Assembly: GCA_937860055.1 (NCBI GenBank)
Contig: CALMBO010000011.1
Coordinates: 1 to 64,000 of the forward strand
Source of the DNA: an uncultured Verrucomicrobiota bacterium
Lineage (GTDB): Bacteria > Verrucomicrobiota > Kiritimatiellia > CAIQIC01 > Lenti-01
Length of the DNA: 64,000 nucleotides
Direction: 5' to 3'
Shown here piece by piece: positions 45,395 to 56,226 of this stretch. The notes beneath the pieces were generated by a model that saw only the letters and a list, made by a program, of their open reading frames with translations, was not told where the DNA came from and searched no databases. Within the stretch, counting starts at the first letter, position 1. Each line of letters starts with the position of its first letter. A program made the translations under genes and the position numbers.

Positions 45395-45882
45395 GGCGTT
45401 TCCATGAGGATGTTCCGGGGAACGATGTGGTTGGTGTAGACCGTGCCGACCGCCTGGCTCCGCAGGAGCACCTCGATGATCCGCGAATCGGCCTGCCAGG
45501 AGGATTGGGGGGACGCGCCCACCTCGGCGTAGTAGCGCAGCTCGAAATCCGAGACATCGTCGCTGAGGGAGACGCCTTCCAGCTGCAGCGGGTCGCCGGG
45601 CGCTCCTCCCCAGGACAGGGTGCGGGGATGGGGCGTGGCGGACGGATCCAGGAAGACGTAGCTGATGCTGTGCGAGTCGCCCGCCACCACGTTGGTGATG
45701 GTGGTGAACTCGCGGGACATGCGGGACATGGCCAGACGGGCCTTCTGCACGGTGGAGGCGTTGTCCCGGACCTGCATCAGCGACTGCGCCATCGGCAGCA
45801 GCGATATCGCCACCGACACCGCCAGGATGGCGACCAGCAGAAGGGTCGCGACCATCTCGATCAATGTGAATCCCTTTTTCAT
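45391..45882 (-). CDS. Prepilin-type N-terminal methylation protein (minor pseudopilin)
   Basis: MKKGFTLIEMVATLLLVAILAV. Confidence 0.88.
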   Translation of the reverse strand: MKKGFTLIEMVATLLLVAILAVSVAISLLPMAQSLMQVRDNASTVQKARLAMSRMSREFTTITNVVAGDSHSISYVFLDPSATPHPRTLSWGGAPGDPLQLEGVSLSDDVSDFELRYYAEVGASPQSSWQADSRIIEVLLRSQAVGTVYTNHIVPRNILMETP

Positions 45883-46265
45883 AGCGGCTCCGGAAACAGG
45901 CGGGTGAGGGTTTCGCCCAGATCGTTCTGTATCGTGACCTTGAGCAGGTTGTTGGAGACCACCACCGGGGATTCGACGTTCCCGGGGAAGGAAACATAGC
46001 CGTTGTACTGCACGGCGTACCGGCCGGCCACCCCTTCCGAATCCACATGGTCCTTCAGGGCCTCCAATCCATTGGTATGCCACGTCACCAGATCCTCCAT
46101 GGCGGCCTGCAGCGAAAGGCCGTCGCGCAACTGCTGCTGCGGTTCGTGGCTCAGCTGGAACACCCGGTCCAGCATCGGCAGGATGGCGGCCATGGCGATC
46201 GCGGAGAGAATGATGGCGATGATGACCTCGATCAAGGTGAACCCGGTTGTCCGAAGTTTGTTCAT
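45879..46265 (-). CDS. Prepilin-type N-terminal methylation protein
   Basis: MNKLRTTGFTLIEVIIAIILSAIAMAAILP. Confidence 0.88.
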   Translation of the reverse strand: MNKLRTTGFTLIEVIIAIILSAIAMAAILPMLDRVFQLSHEPQQQLRDGLSLQAAMEDLVTWHTNGLEALKDHVDSEGVAGRYAVQYNGYVSFPGNVESPVVVSNNLLKVTIQNDLGETLTRLFPEPL

Positions 46266-46711
46266 GGCACCAGTCCTGTGAATCCGGTGATCAACACCTG
46301 CTGCTGCTGAGTTCCGTCGGAGAGCGTGACCGCATAGGAAGCATCGGGCGCGCCCCATTGGTTGAACACGACCACGCCGGCGCCCGGGCCGATCGCCACG
46401 CCCGCCGGAAGCGAATAGGTGGCGGAGGATTCGCCGGGCCACGGGATGGCGGAAGGGGCGCCATCGCGAAGCAGGCTGTACGCCCCGCTACTGAAGGCCA
46501 CGCTCCAGATGGCGACGTTGTTGGCGATGGCCAGCGACTGGGCATATCCTAGATGGGAACGCAGGATATCGGCCTCGACGGCCACGGAGGCGTGGGGATT
46601 CATTCCGGAAACCAGCGCCACGGCCAGAATGCCCAACACCACCAGCACGACAATCACCTCGATGAAGGTGAACCCCTGCCGCGCCCTCTGCGCTCTGGAC
46701 GGGCCATTCAT
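46262..46711 (-). CDS. GspH-like pseudopilin
   Basis: RQGFTFIEVIVVLVVLGILAVALV. Confidence 0.88.
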   Translation of the reverse strand: MNGPSRAQRARQGFTFIEVIVVLVVLGILAVALVSGMNPHASVAVEADILRSHLGYAQSLAIANNVAIWSVAFSSGAYSLLRDGAPSAIPWPGESSATYSLPAGVAIGPGAGVVVFNQWGAPDASYAVTLSDGTQQQQVLITGFTGLVP

Positions 46712-46788
46712 GTCCCTGCGCCTCCGCACCCTTGGTTTCGCTGGCCGGCGGGAGGAGGAAGGCCCCTCCTCCCGCTGGCCGTCAGGCA

Positions 46789-47172
46789 TTAGCCCGGACT
46801 CGACCACGTCGCGGTGGTCGTGGCCGTGGCATCGTCATTGTCGGTGACGGTGATCGTCACGTCATCTCCGGACCCCGCGAAGGTATAGGTGTAGTCCGTC
46901 TCGTCCATGGGGTTCGTCGTCCCGCATTCCGTGGCGAGCTCGGCGCCCGTCGGTTCCGCATCGTTCTGCATGCAGAGGCGTCCATAGGCCATGGACACAT
47001 GCGACAACCCGGCGGCCACCGCGCCCTGCAACGCCTGGTCCCGCGCATCATCGATCAGGCTGATGTAGCGGGGAATGGCCACGGCGGCCAAGACCGCCAG
47101 AATGACCAGCACGGCGATGATTTCAATCAGGGTGAAGCCCGACTGGCTCGCCTTCTTATCTACTTTCTTCAT
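46789..47172 (-). CDS. Type IV pilin / major pseudopilin
   Basis: KKASQSGFTLIEIIAVLVILAVLAAVAIPRY. Confidence 0.92.
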   Translation of the reverse strand: MKKVDKKASQSGFTLIEIIAVLVILAVLAAVAIPRYISLIDDARDQALQGAVAAGLSHVSMAYGRLCMQNDAEPTGAELATECGTTNPMDETDYTYTFAGSGDDVTITVTDNDDATATTTATWSSPG

Positions 47173-47242
47173 GGTATTTCTCCTTTTATTGGGATCTCTT
47201 CATCAACACCTGCCCACCACCTCGGTTGGCCGCTTTTCTTCC

Positions 47243-47258
47243 TGCACAACCCATGCCA
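47243..47258 (-). promoter_or_regulatory. Putative sigma-54 promoter upstream of the pilin gene
   Basis: Minus strand TGGCATGGGTTGTGCA versus consensus TGGCACG-N4-TTGC; GG and GC at the required 12-nt spacing. Confidence 0.65.
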
Positions 47259-47457
47259 GATCCGGGACGGCAACCGGAATATCCGCATCCCAAGGAGGAT
47301 TTCTCCCTCCGCGGGGATTCCGGCGGGCGGAATCCCCTGTTTGCCCCGCCATCAACCGCACCCGGCATGTGTTCTGCGTCTTCCATCGCAAGGGATTGCC
47401 ATTCATCCGGGCCGCCAACTCCCGATCCCGCCCTTTCCTGCCTCCAATTTTTGGCGT

Positions 47458-48828
47458 TCATGGCTTCACTTCCTGGAGCGGAGGTTTCGGTTCCGGACGT
47501 TCGGGGCGGATGGTGGAAACATCGATGTGGTGCTTGGCAATGCGGTGCCAAAGGCTTCTTTCCTTGATCCCCAGCAGGGCGGCCGCTCGCACCTGCACGC
47601 CGCCCGTGCGCATCAGCGCTTCCAGGATCATCCCCTTCTCCATTGCATTGATCCGGTCATCGATGTTCTGGAAGGCCCCCGCCGCCGGAACTTCCGGCGG
47701 ATTGAGTTCGAACGACACCCGCATGCCGGCGTTGAGATGCTCCGGCTCGATGATATCGGACGCCAGGGCGGCGGCGGCTTCGATGGCATTCTTCAGTTCG
47801 CGAACGTTGCCCGGCCACTGGCAGGCGGTCAGCGCCGCCAAGGCGCGGGGCGACAGCGAGACGCCCGGCTTGATCAGCTTGAGCAGATGCGTGGCCAGCA
47901 GGGGAATGTCCTCGCTGCGCTCGCGGAGAGCCGGCAGGCGGAAGGAAAACACGTTGATGCGGAAGAAGAGGTCCTCCCGGAACGCGCCTTCCTTCACCAT
48001 CCTGGACAGATCCTTGTTGGTGGCGGCGAGCACGCGGATGTCGACCGGGACGGGCTGGGTTCCCCCCACCCGCTCGATCTCCCGCTCCTGCAGGGCGCGG
48101 AGGATCTTGGCCTGCGTCACCATCGGCATGTCGGCGATCTCGTCGAGGAACACGGTGCCGCCGTCGGCGGCTTCGAGCTTGCCGATCTTGCGGGCGTAGG
48201 CGCCGGTGAACGACCCCTTCTCGTGCCCGAACAGCTCGCTTTCGAGCAGGCCTTCGGGAATGCCGGCGCAGTTGATGGCGACAAACGGCTTGTCCGCGCG
48301 GCGGCTGTGGGAATGGATGTTGCGGGCGATCAGCTCCTTGCCGGTCCCGCTCTCGCCGAGGATCAGCACCGTGGAATCGGTCGGGGCGATCTTCAGGACG
48401 AGCCCGAGCACGGAACGCATGGCGGGCGACGGGGCGACGATGTCGGGGAACGCCGCCTGGGCCTCCATGTTGCCCAGCGCCGCCGTCACCCAGTTCAAGG
48501 TGTGGGCGATGGGCGTGATGGCCTCGAAGTCCGACGGGTGGCGGAAGCGGGCCGGAGGCGGCACGGCGGCGGCGGGCACGAGCGGCCGGGTCTCCCTCAG
48601 GAAGGTTTCCACCGGCCGGAAGACGAGCCACAGGATGAACAGGCCGCACAGGAAGGCCGTGACGACCAGCAGTCCCGCCGTGGCCAGCAGGGGCCACATG
48701 CGGCCGCCCTCGAGCGTGCCGGAGCGCATCAGGAGATAGGTCAGCTGGGCGGCCAGGGCCGTGAACCCCGCGAAGATCAACGGGACAAGCAGGTAGAACT
48801 GGACTCGGATGGATCCGGGTTTCCTCAT
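47458..48828 (-). CDS. Membrane-anchored sigma-54-dependent activator (two N-terminal TM helices, AAA+, Fis-type HTH)
   Basis: [59 protein letters not shown]; hydrophobic N-terminus and no receiver domain. Confidence 0.92.
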   Translation of the reverse strand: MRKPGSIRVQFYLLVPLIFAGFTALAAQLTYLLMRSGTLEGGRMWPLLATAGLLVVTAFLCGLFILWLVFRPVETFLRETRPLVPAAAVPPPARFRHPSDFEAITPIAHTLNWVTAALGNMEAQAAFPDIVAPSPAMRSVLGLVLKIAPTDSTVLILGESGTGKELIARNIHSHSRRADKPFVAINCAGIPEGLLESELFGHEKGSFTGAYARKIGKLEAADGGTVFLDEIADMPMVTQAKILRALQEREIERVGGTQPVPVDIRVLAATNKDLSRMVKEGAFREDLFFRINVFSFRLPALRERSEDIPLLATHLLKLIKPGVSLSPRALAALTACQWPGNVRELKNAIEAAAALASDIIEPEHLNAGMRVSFELNPPEVPAAGAFQNIDDRINAMEKGMILEALMRTGGVQVRAAALLGIKERSLWHRIAKHHIDVSTIRPERPEPKPPLQEVKP

Positions 48829-50051
48829 AGTCGCGTGGCGAGTTTCGCCAGGTCCCACATCGGCATGTACACGGCAAGGGCGAAGAACCCGACCAGGATG
48901 GCCATCGAGACGATGAGGACAGGGCCCATCGCCGTGGTCAGCCGCCGGGTGGCGTATTCCACCTCGGCGTCATAGTGGACGGACACTTCCCGGAGCATCT
49001 CGTCGAGGTTGCCCGCCTCCTCCCCCACCGCCACCATGTTGATGAGCATGGGGGTGAAGAACTTCGCCGCCATGAGGGGCCGGGCCACGCCATGGCCCTG
49101 CTCCAAATGCTTCTGCAACCCTTCCAGTTCCCGGCTGATGGCCGCGTTGCCGATGGTGCCGGAAAGGATCTTGATCGAATCGAGGATGCCGACGCCGGAG
49201 GATTGCAGGATCGAGAAGATGCTGGCGAACCGGGAGAGCGCCGATTTGAGGAGCAACGGCCCGATCAGCGGGATTTCCAATTTCAGCCGGTCCCAGGCAT
49301 AGCGCCCGGGGACGGTTCGGACCGCCACGAGGAAGCCCAGCACCAGCGCGCCCACGACCACCAGCAGGATCGGCCATTCCTCGTTGAACAGGCGGCTGAG
49401 CCAGAGGCACACCTTCGTCGGGAACGGAAGCTCGATCTTCACCTTGGTGTAGACCTTGGCGAACTGCGGGATGACGAACGTGATCAGGCCTACGAAGGCC
49501 GTGATCAGGGAGATGAACACGATGAGGGGATACTGGAGGACGGAGCGGACCTCGGTCCGGACCTGGTATTCGTGGCTGATGATGTAGATGAGCCGCTCCA
49601 GGATCTGCGGCAGAGCCCCGCTGGTTTCCCCCGCCAGGACCATGCTGCAATAGAGCGGGGAAAAGACATCCGGATGCCGTTGCAGGGACCTCGACAGGTT
49701 GGATCCGCTCCGGATGTCCAGGCCCATCTGGCGGCAGATGCTCTTGAGGCGGGGGTTCTCCGACTGGTTCTCCAAAATGTCCACCACCCGCAGGATCGGG
49801 ATGCCCGCGCGCAGCATGGTGCTCAATTGCTTGGTGAACAGGATCAGCTCCTCGGGATGGACGGATCCAAAAAGCCGCGCGAGCTTCTCCAGCCGCTGGC
49901 CGCCGGGGGCGGCGGTTTCATCGCGCATCGAGAGGGGCGTCAGGCCGCGGGCGCCCAGCAGGTCGTTGGCGTGGTCGAGGGATTCGGCATCGATCACGCC
50001 GGTCACCGTTTTTCCCATCTCGTTGACGGCTTCGTATCGATAACTGTTCAT
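48825..50051 (-). CDS. pilC: Type IV pilus/type II secretion inner-membrane platform protein
   Basis: [37 protein letters not shown]...[19 protein letters not shown]...[14 protein letters not shown]. Confidence 0.95.
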   Translation of the reverse strand: MNSYRYEAVNEMGKTVTGVIDAESLDHANDLLGARGLTPLSMRDETAAPGGQRLEKLARLFGSVHPEELILFTKQLSTMLRAGIPILRVVDILENQSENPRLKSICRQMGLDIRSGSNLSRSLQRHPDVFSPLYCSMVLAGETSGALPQILERLIYIISHEYQVRTEVRSVLQYPLIVFISLITAFVGLITFVIPQFAKVYTKVKIELPFPTKVCLWLSRLFNEEWPILLVVVGALVLGFLVAVRTVPGRYAWDRLKLEIPLIGPLLLKSALSRFASIFSILQSSGVGILDSIKILSGTIGNAAISRELEGLQKHLEQGHGVARPLMAAKFFTPMLINMVAVGEEAGNLDEMLREVSVHYDAEVEYATRRLTTAMGPVLIVSMAILVGFFALAVYMPMWDLAKLATRL

Positions 50052-50066
50052 GATGGCACCTGGCGT

Positions 50067-51758
50067 TTAGATGTTCACGACGCTCATCGCCTCTTCCACG
50101 GTGGTGATGCCTTGCCGGAGCTTGTCGAGGGCGTCCTCCTTCAGCATGCGCAGACGACCGGCGGCGCGCGCGGCCTGGTTGATCTCCAACGTGGTGGATT
50201 TGCGGGCGATCAGCTCGCGGATCATGTCGTCGATCATCAGGACCTCGTAGATGCCGGTGCGGCCCTGGTAGCCGGTCTGCTGGCAGCGGGCGCATCCCTT
50301 GGCCTGCATGAAGGAAACCCTTTCCTTCTCGGGAATGCCCCAGAACGCGCGGGCCCGGCTGCTGGGCTCGACCTGCACCGCGCAGTGCGGGCAGACCTTG
50401 CGGACCAGGCGCTGGGCGAATGAAACCAGCAGCACCGACGACACCAGGAAGGGCTCGATGCCCATGTCGATCAACCGGGTGATGGAGCCGGCGGCGTCGT
50501 TGGTGTGCACGGTGCTCAGCACGCGATGGCCGGTCAGCGCCGCCTGCGTGGCGATGCGGGCGGTCTCGGCATCGCGGATCTCGCCGACCATGATGATGTC
50601 CGGATCCTGGCGCAGGATCGAGCGCAGCCCCGAGGCGAAGGTCATGCCGGCCTTGCTGTTCAGCTGGATCTGGCGGATCTTGGCGACCCGGTATTCCACC
50701 GGATCCTCGATGGTGATGATGTGGACGTCCGGATGGTTGAGCTCCTTGAGCATGGCGTAGAGGGTGGTCGTCTTGCCGCTGCCGGTCGGCCCCGTGCTGA
50801 GGATCATCCCGTAGGGCGCCTGGATTACCGACGAGAGGAGCTCGCGGTCCCGGTCCGACATGCCGAGGTCAAACAGCGAATAGTTGAAGGCGCCCATGTC
50901 CAGCAGCCGCAGCACCACGTTCTCGCCGTTGGTGGTCGGCACGGTCGAGACGCGGACGTTGATCTCGCGGTTGTCGAGCTTGATGGTGAAGCGCCCGTCC
51001 TGCGGAACGCGCGAGATGGCGATATCCATCTGCGACAGGATCTTGATGCGCGAGACGATGGAAAGGTGGAGGCTCTTGGGCGGGGCAGGGATCTCGCGCA
51101 GCTTGCCGTCGATGCGGAACCGCAGCTGCACGTGGTTCACCTCGGGGCTGATGTGGATGTCGCTGGCGCCTTCGCGCACCGCCTGGGACAGGATCCAGTT
51201 CACCATGCGGATGACGGGCGCGCCTTCGGCCATGTTCTTCAGCGAGCCAACCTCCACGTCTTCCGCCATGCTGGGCAGCACGGAGGACTTTTCGCCGCTC
51301 TCCATCACGCCGCCCAGCCCCGCGAAGCTGCCGTACAAGCTGTTGGTCAGCTGGTTGATCTCCCGGTCGGTGCAAATGACGGGAACCACCTCGCAGTGGG
51401 TCAGCTGCTCGACCGCGTCCAGCGCGTCGAGATCGGTGGGGTCGCTCATCCCGAGCTCCAGCGTGCTGTTCCGCCGGTTCAAGGGCACCACCTGGAGCCG
51501 CTGGGCGGTATCCACCGGCAGGACGGCGGCCATGGCCATGTTGATGGGAAACCGTTCCGGATCGTAGCGCATCACCTTGAGCTGCCGGCCCAGCAGCTCG
51601 ACCAGTTGGTCCTCGCGGATCACCCCGCGGCTGCACAGGAACTCCCCCAGCCGCATGCCGGCGGTGGCGCACGCTTCAATGCTCTGGGCAAGCTGCTCGG
51701 GTTTCAGCACGCCGGCATCCACCAGCAACTCGCCCAGTTTCCGCCTTGCCTTGATCAC
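50067..51758 (-). CDS. pilB: Type IV pilus assembly ATPase PilB/GspE
   Basis: GMILSTGPTGSGKTTTLYAML, ITIEDPVEYR, LRSILRQDPDIIMVGEIRDAETA, CPHCAVQV...CARCQQTGYQGRTGIYE. Confidence 0.96.
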   Translation of the reverse strand: MIKARRKLGELLVDAGVLKPEQLAQSIEACATAGMRLGEFLCSRGVIREDQLVELLGRQLKVMRYDPERFPINMAMAAVLPVDTAQRLQVVPLNRRNSTLELGMSDPTDLDALDAVEQLTHCEVVPVICTDREINQLTNSLYGSFAGLGGVMESGEKSSVLPSMAEDVEVGSLKNMAEGAPVIRMVNWILSQAVREGASDIHISPEVNHVQLRFRIDGKLREIPAPPKSLHLSIVSRIKILSQMDIAISRVPQDGRFTIKLDNREINVRVSTVPTTNGENVVLRLLDMGAFNYSLFDLGMSDRDRELLSSVIQAPYGMILSTGPTGSGKTTTLYAMLKELNHPDVHIITIEDPVEYRVAKIRQIQLNSKAGMTFASGLRSILRQDPDIIMVGEIRDAETARIATQAALTGHRVLSTVHTNDAAGSITRLIDMGIEPFLVSSVLLVSFAQRLVRKVCPHCAVQVEPSSRARAFWGIPEKERVSFMQAKGCARCQQTGYQGRTGIYEVLMIDDMIRELIARKSTTLEINQAARAAGRLRMLKEDALDKLRQGITTVEEAMSVVNI

Positions 51759-51793
51759 GGCTTGACCTCCTCGTCCGGCAGGGAACCGCCCGC

Positions 51794-53350
51794 CTACTGC
51801 TGGCCGGCGATGACCTTCGGCGTGATGAATATCAGCGTTTCGTCGAACTTCTTCGTCTGGCCCTTGTTCTTGAAGAGGGACCCCACCCCCGGGAGATCCA
51901 TCAGGAGCGGAATGCCGGCCTCGCTGTGGCTGTCGCTTTCCTGGGAAAGGCCGCCGATGACGACGGTCTCGCCGTTACGCAGCAGGACGGTGGTGCTCGC
52001 AAACTTGGTGCTGACGGGGTATTCATTGTTGCTCTGCGGCTTGGTCTCGTCGAACGAATCCTTGTTGGCGGAGATCTCCACCCGCAGGTATTCCCCGTCC
52101 ACCACGTGGGGAACGACCTCCAGCTTCAGCACCGCCTTCTTCCACTCGACGGTCACGTCGGACTCGTTGCCGGTGCCGGTGGTCTTGCGGTAGGCCCGCT
52201 CCTCGCCGCTTTCGATGATCGCGGCCTCGTTGTCGAGGGTGGTGATCGACGGGCTGGACAGGATCTGGATGCGCCCCTTGCTCTGCAGGGCCGTCAGCTG
52301 CATGCTGAGCAGCTCGCTGCCGCCGATCTTCTCGGAGATCAGGCCCAGCGTCATGCCCACGGGGGATCCCGCGGCCTGGGCGAACTGGGCGGGAAAATCG
52401 GAGTTGTAGCCGCCGGCGGTGGCGCCCTGGCCGCCGGCCATGAGCAGGCGTCCGTTGTCCACGCGGGCCGAGGCGGCGCCCCACTGCACGCCCAGCTGGC
52501 GGGCGGTGTCCCGCGTCGCCTCCACGATCCGGGCCTCGATGTGGACCTGCGGCTTCGCCCGGTCGAGCTGCGCCACCAGCGCGACGGCCTTCTCCACGTC
52601 CTCGCGGATCGCATGGACGATGATGGCGTTGTTGTCCTCGTCGATGGACACGCTGGCGCGCGGAGCGAGGCCCGCGGCCTCCGCCGCGGCCCCTTCCTTG
52701 GCGGTGGAAGCCAGCAGCAGCTTGACCGTGGCCCCGATGTTCTTGGCCTTGGAGTACTTGACCGGTATCACCTGGATCAGCATCGGCTCGACCCGCCGCT
52801 TCTCCGCCTTGACGTCCTCGCGCTGCTTGAGAACCGTCTCCATCTCCAGGTTGCGCTTCATGTCATCGAGGGTCATCACCCGGAGCACATCCCCCTCCCA
52901 GGCATAGGCCAGCCCGGCCGAGATGATCACGCTGCGGAATGCCTGGTCCCACGGGACGTTCTTGAAGGCGAAGCTGATCTTTCCGGAAACCTGCGGGCTG
53001 ACCAGCATGTTCACGTTGGCCGCCTTGGCCAGGGTCCGGAGGATGGTCGAGACGTCGGCCTCGTCCGTCAGCGCGAGATCGCTGATGACGTTCGTCGGCA
53101 GCACCGGCTCCGCCAGAACCTTCGCCATGGCCACCTGCTCCATGGGAGCGGTGGTCAGCGCCGGAGGCAATTCCCTCTTGGCGGGGCGGCTGGGGGCCGC
53201 CGCCACCTCTCCTGGTTTCTTCCATTCGCTCAGCACCGGCTCCTTGTGCACGACGGCGGTCGGGGCGGCGCAACCGGCCAGGATCGCGGCCAGCCACAGG
53301 ACGGGCGCCACCGAAGTGGCGGGGAAAAGACGGCAGAATGAACTTTTCAT
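51794..53350 (-). CDS. pilQ: Secretin (PilQ/GspD family)
   Basis: Lipobox-like AAILAGCAAP; KISFAFKNVPWDQAFRSVI; VHIEARIVEATRDTARQLGVQWG; LRNGETVVIGGL; IPLLMDLPGVGSLFKNK. Confidence 0.93.
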   Translation of the reverse strand: MKSSFCRLFPATSVAPVLWLAAILAGCAAPTAVVHKEPVLSEWKKPGEVAAAPSRPAKRELPPALTTAPMEQVAMAKVLAEPVLPTNVISDLALTDEADVSTILRTLAKAANVNMLVSPQVSGKISFAFKNVPWDQAFRSVIISAGLAYAWEGDVLRVMTLDDMKRNLEMETVLKQREDVKAEKRRVEPMLIQVIPVKYSKAKNIGATVKLLLASTAKEGAAAEAAGLAPRASVSIDEDNNAIIVHAIREDVEKAVALVAQLDRAKPQVHIEARIVEATRDTARQLGVQWGAASARVDNGRLLMAGGQGATAGGYNSDFPAQFAQAAGSPVGMTLGLISEKIGGSELLSMQLTALQSKGRIQILSSPSITTLDNEAAIIESGEERAYRKTTGTGNESDVTVEWKKAVLKLEVVPHVVDGEYLRVEISANKDSFDETKPQSNNEYPVSTKFASTTVLLRNGETVVIGGLSQESDSHSEAGIPLLMDLPGVGSLFKNKGQTKKFDETLIFITPKVIAGQQ

Positions 53351-53841
53351 GGCGACTCCCTCTTTTCATTGGTCGTTTGCAAGGCAATGGTCATGCGGCG
53401 CCCTCCGCTACCGGAAACCAGCACCACGTGATCCGGCTGGATGGATTCCACCCGGAAATCGGTCGAGGCCACCGCCTCGGAAACCCGGTACTCGCGGCCG
53501 TTCAGGATGGCGAACTGCTGCGGCCCGGCCTGGATGAACCCCGTGTAGAAGAACTCCTGGACCGGGGCCTCGACCGGGCGGGCGGTGGCGACGCGGTCGA
53601 TGAAGGGGCTCTCCATCCACGGCCCGGCCGCTTCGTTCAGCACCATCCGCTCCCTTTCGTTCAGCCGGAGCGGCACGACCAGGGCCCGCTGGCTGTCGGC
53701 AAAGGCCCGGATCTCCGCCTTCTGGAGATCGACCTTCGCCGCCGCCCGGTTTTCCTTCACATAGCCCAGCCCCAGGGTGGCCCCGCCCCACAGGGTGGCC
53801 CCCACCATGGCCAGGACCATCGCTTTCTCTCGCTTTGTCAT
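53347..53841 (-). CDS. PilP-like periplasmic/inner-membrane protein
   Basis: Position between secretin and PilO; N-terminal TM and C-terminal beta region (AILNGREYRVSEAV...VVLVSGSGGRRMTIAL). Confidence 0.6.
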   Translation of the reverse strand: MTKREKAMVLAMVGATLWGGATLGLGYVKENRAAAKVDLQKAEIRAFADSQRALVVPLRLNERERMVLNEAAGPWMESPFIDRVATARPVEAPVQEFFYTGFIQAGPQQFAILNGREYRVSEAVASTDFRVESIQPDHVVLVSGSGGRRMTIALQTTNEKRESP

Positions 53842-53884
53842 TGCCGGACCCTCCTCTGCATCGTGGAAATCATGTCGGGTCTCC

Positions 53885-54424
53885 CTATTCCAGGGCCAGT
53901 TGCGCCAAAATGTTGAATTGCTCGTTCATGGCCTCGCGCCGAACCTCCAATTTGTCGATCCGCTCCATCACCGGCATCTGCGCCAGGTTGATCAGGAGCG
54001 TCTTGAGCTGCTGGTAAGGTCCTTTGGCATGCAGCTCGACACTCAGGTAGCGGCGCCCCGTTTCCGCGTCGGTCACCACGCGCGGGCTCACGGCGCCCAG
54101 TTCCACCTGGCAGCTGGCGGCCATCTGCATGAAGCGCTCGGGAATGGCGGTGACCTCGCTTTCCGACAGCTTTTTCGGAATGGGCAATTTCAGCCCGGGC
54201 CATTTGGCCGGGCTGTCCATGCTGGCCATCTCTGCATACAGCGGATAGAGGACCTGCAGCTCGTCCAGGCGCTGGCGGGCATCTTCCAGCTCTCGGTTCA
54301 GCCGCCGCCAATCCCGGAACGGCCCGTACAGGTTCGCTCCGGCCAGGATCAGCAGGGACAGGATGATCATGTAGCCGAAGCCGCTCATGACCACGTGACC
54401 GTTGGGGTGGGCGCGCGTCTTCAT
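53885..54424 (-). CDS. pilO: PilO-like protein
   Basis: Single TM then coiled coil and VELHAKGPYQQLKTLLINLAQMPVMERIDKLEV. Confidence 0.75.
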   Translation of the reverse strand: MKTRAHPNGHVVMSGFGYMIILSLLILAGANLYGPFRDWRRLNRELEDARQRLDELQVLYPLYAEMASMDSPAKWPGLKLPIPKKLSESEVTAIPERFMQMAASCQVELGAVSPRVVTDAETGRRYLSVELHAKGPYQQLKTLLINLAQMPVMERIDKLEVRREAMNEQFNILAQLALE

Positions 54425-56187
54425 GGGGTCGCTCCTTCCTTGGGGGAAAGATCCGCCGAAGCCCTGGGCTCGCGGCTGAAATCATCCATCTTCATGTCCA
54501 GGCCGAACAACAGGACCTGGATCCGGCCTTCCCGCCCCTCCTCGGAACGGGCCAGCGCCACTTGCTTGAACATCTCGTTGTCTTCCAGCCGCAGCATGTA
54601 CGAAGCCAGTTTCGATTCCTGGGAGCCCGGCGGACCCATCACCATTCCCTCCACATGGATCAGGATCTGCGGCGCAGCCTTCTCCGCGGACTTCTTCGCG
54701 CGCCGCCCCGCCCCCTTCTCCCCTTCGCCGCCGTCGCTGGTCAGGGCCACGGCCGTCAGCCGGATGTCCGTCGGTGTCTGGGCGGCCAATTGGTTCAGCG
54801 CCGCCACCGGCAGGCTGCGGCCCGCCATCCCCTTCATCTGCATGCTGTTCGCGATCGCCTTGTTCACCATGGATTGGATCATCGCCCGGTCGGGGCCGGG
54901 GATGAACTTCCCGATCTGCGCCTGGTGGAATTTCAGATCCGCGTCCAGGCGGCGGTTGAGCCGGGCCGTCAGGGTCCCCGCGATGATCAACAGCGCGAGG
55001 CCCGCAATCCCCAGGATGGCGCCCGCCATCCTCCATCGGGACGCCCGCAATTCCTGCATGCGCTTCACATACGTGTGCAGCAGGTTCGGGGTGTGCGAGG
55101 CGTCCGACCATGCCGCGCCCAGCGCGATCGCCATCATGCCGGCCTCTTCCGGACCGGAGGGAAGCTTCACGCCGCTTTCCATGTTGGCAGGCTTGAACAG
55201 ATTCATCGGCTGGCACGCCAGCCCCAGCTTCGAACCCAGTTCCTTGACCAGCGGCGCCAGGCCCGCCATGGAGCCGGCGACATAGAGATTCCGGATCTCT
55301 TCTTCGCTCCGGCCGACCAGATAGGCCGACATCGAGCGTTCGACCTGCTGGACCAGGCGGGTGAACGCCGCACGGACGGTTTCGCTGATGCCGCGGACAT
55401 CCTCGGAAGCCGCCTCTGCCTCTCCGGCGGTTTCGGACTCCGAGGAAAGCAGGGCTGCGCCGATCGTCTGGTAGGTCTTGGCCGGCGACCAGTCCGGATG
55501 CCGGTCCCGCAGCACGTCCAGCATGACGTTCATGCCCGTTTTGAACACCCGGTGGGAGACCACGTGCTTCCCCTTGAAAAACAGGAGGGACGACGAATCC
55601 TCCCCCACGTACAGGCCCAGCACCGGCGCGGCATGGGGCAGGGACTGGTTCCGGAACAGGTTGCGAAGCGCGAAGGACGGGATCACGACGCCTTCCACAT
55701 GCAAGCCGGCGCGGTCGAACAGGCCCACCACCGCGTCCACGTCCGCCTGCGCCACCGTGTAGGCCGTCGCATCCATCTTCTTCGCCGCCCCCGACGAGGC
55801 CCAATCTCCCTCCACGTCGTAGTCGAAGATGGTCTGGGCCGCATCGAAGGGGATCTCCTTGCGGAACGTCCAATAGACCAGGTTCGCCATCTGGCGGGGG
55901 CGCGCCTTCGGCAGCGCGAGGAATCGCACCTGCAGGCTGGGCGTCGGCCCCACCACCCAGATGGATGAACGGTGGAATGCGGAATGGAAACTGGCCAGGT
56001 TGCTCTTCAGGAAGGCGGGAAAGTCCTTCGATGCCGGCGTCAGCCCCGCCGGATAGGGCACACTGGCCCAATTGCTGATGCGCCCGTGGCTCGTCTCCAC
56101 CACCCGGAGGGAATCAATGTCCAGATGGACGCCCAGCACGCACCGTCCGCCTTGCTGGAGTTCCGCCGAAGAATCGTTTGTGCTCAT
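54421..56187 (-). CDS. PilM-PilN fusion protein
   Basis: N-terminal actin-like CVLGVHLDIDSLRVVE...LFFKGKHVVSHRVFKTG...NLYVAGSMAGLAPLVKELGS; C-terminal TM and AALNQLAAQTPTDIRLTAVAL. Confidence 0.75.
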   Translation of the reverse strand: MSTNDSSAELQQGGRCVLGVHLDIDSLRVVETSHGRISNWASVPYPAGLTPASKDFPAFLKSNLASFHSAFHRSSIWVVGPTPSLQVRFLALPKARPRQMANLVYWTFRKEIPFDAAQTIFDYDVEGDWASSGAAKKMDATAYTVAQADVDAVVGLFDRAGLHVEGVVIPSFALRNLFRNQSLPHAAPVLGLYVGEDSSSLLFFKGKHVVSHRVFKTGMNVMLDVLRDRHPDWSPAKTYQTIGAALLSSESETAGEAEAASEDVRGISETVRAAFTRLVQQVERSMSAYLVGRSEEEIRNLYVAGSMAGLAPLVKELGSKLGLACQPMNLFKPANMESGVKLPSGPEEAGMMAIALGAAWSDASHTPNLLHTYVKRMQELRASRWRMAGAILGIAGLALLIIAGTLTARLNRRLDADLKFHQAQIGKFIPGPDRAMIQSMVNKAIANSMQMKGMAGRSLPVAALNQLAAQTPTDIRLTAVALTSDGGEGEKGAGRRAKKSAEKAAPQILIHVEGMVMGPPGSQESKLASYMLRLEDNEMFKQVALARSEEGREGRIQVLLFGLDMKMDDFSREPRASADLSPKEGATP

Positions 56188-56226
56188 CGCATCCTCCTGC
56201 TCATCGAAGCGCTGCCATCCGGCTTT

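Noticed and set aside
46732-53341. Plus-strand ORFs of 747, 482, 562 and 471 aa (46732-48975, 48975-50423, 50505-52193, 51926-53341)
   Set aside because: Antisense to clear pilus genes; composition is typical of reverse-complement coding frames.
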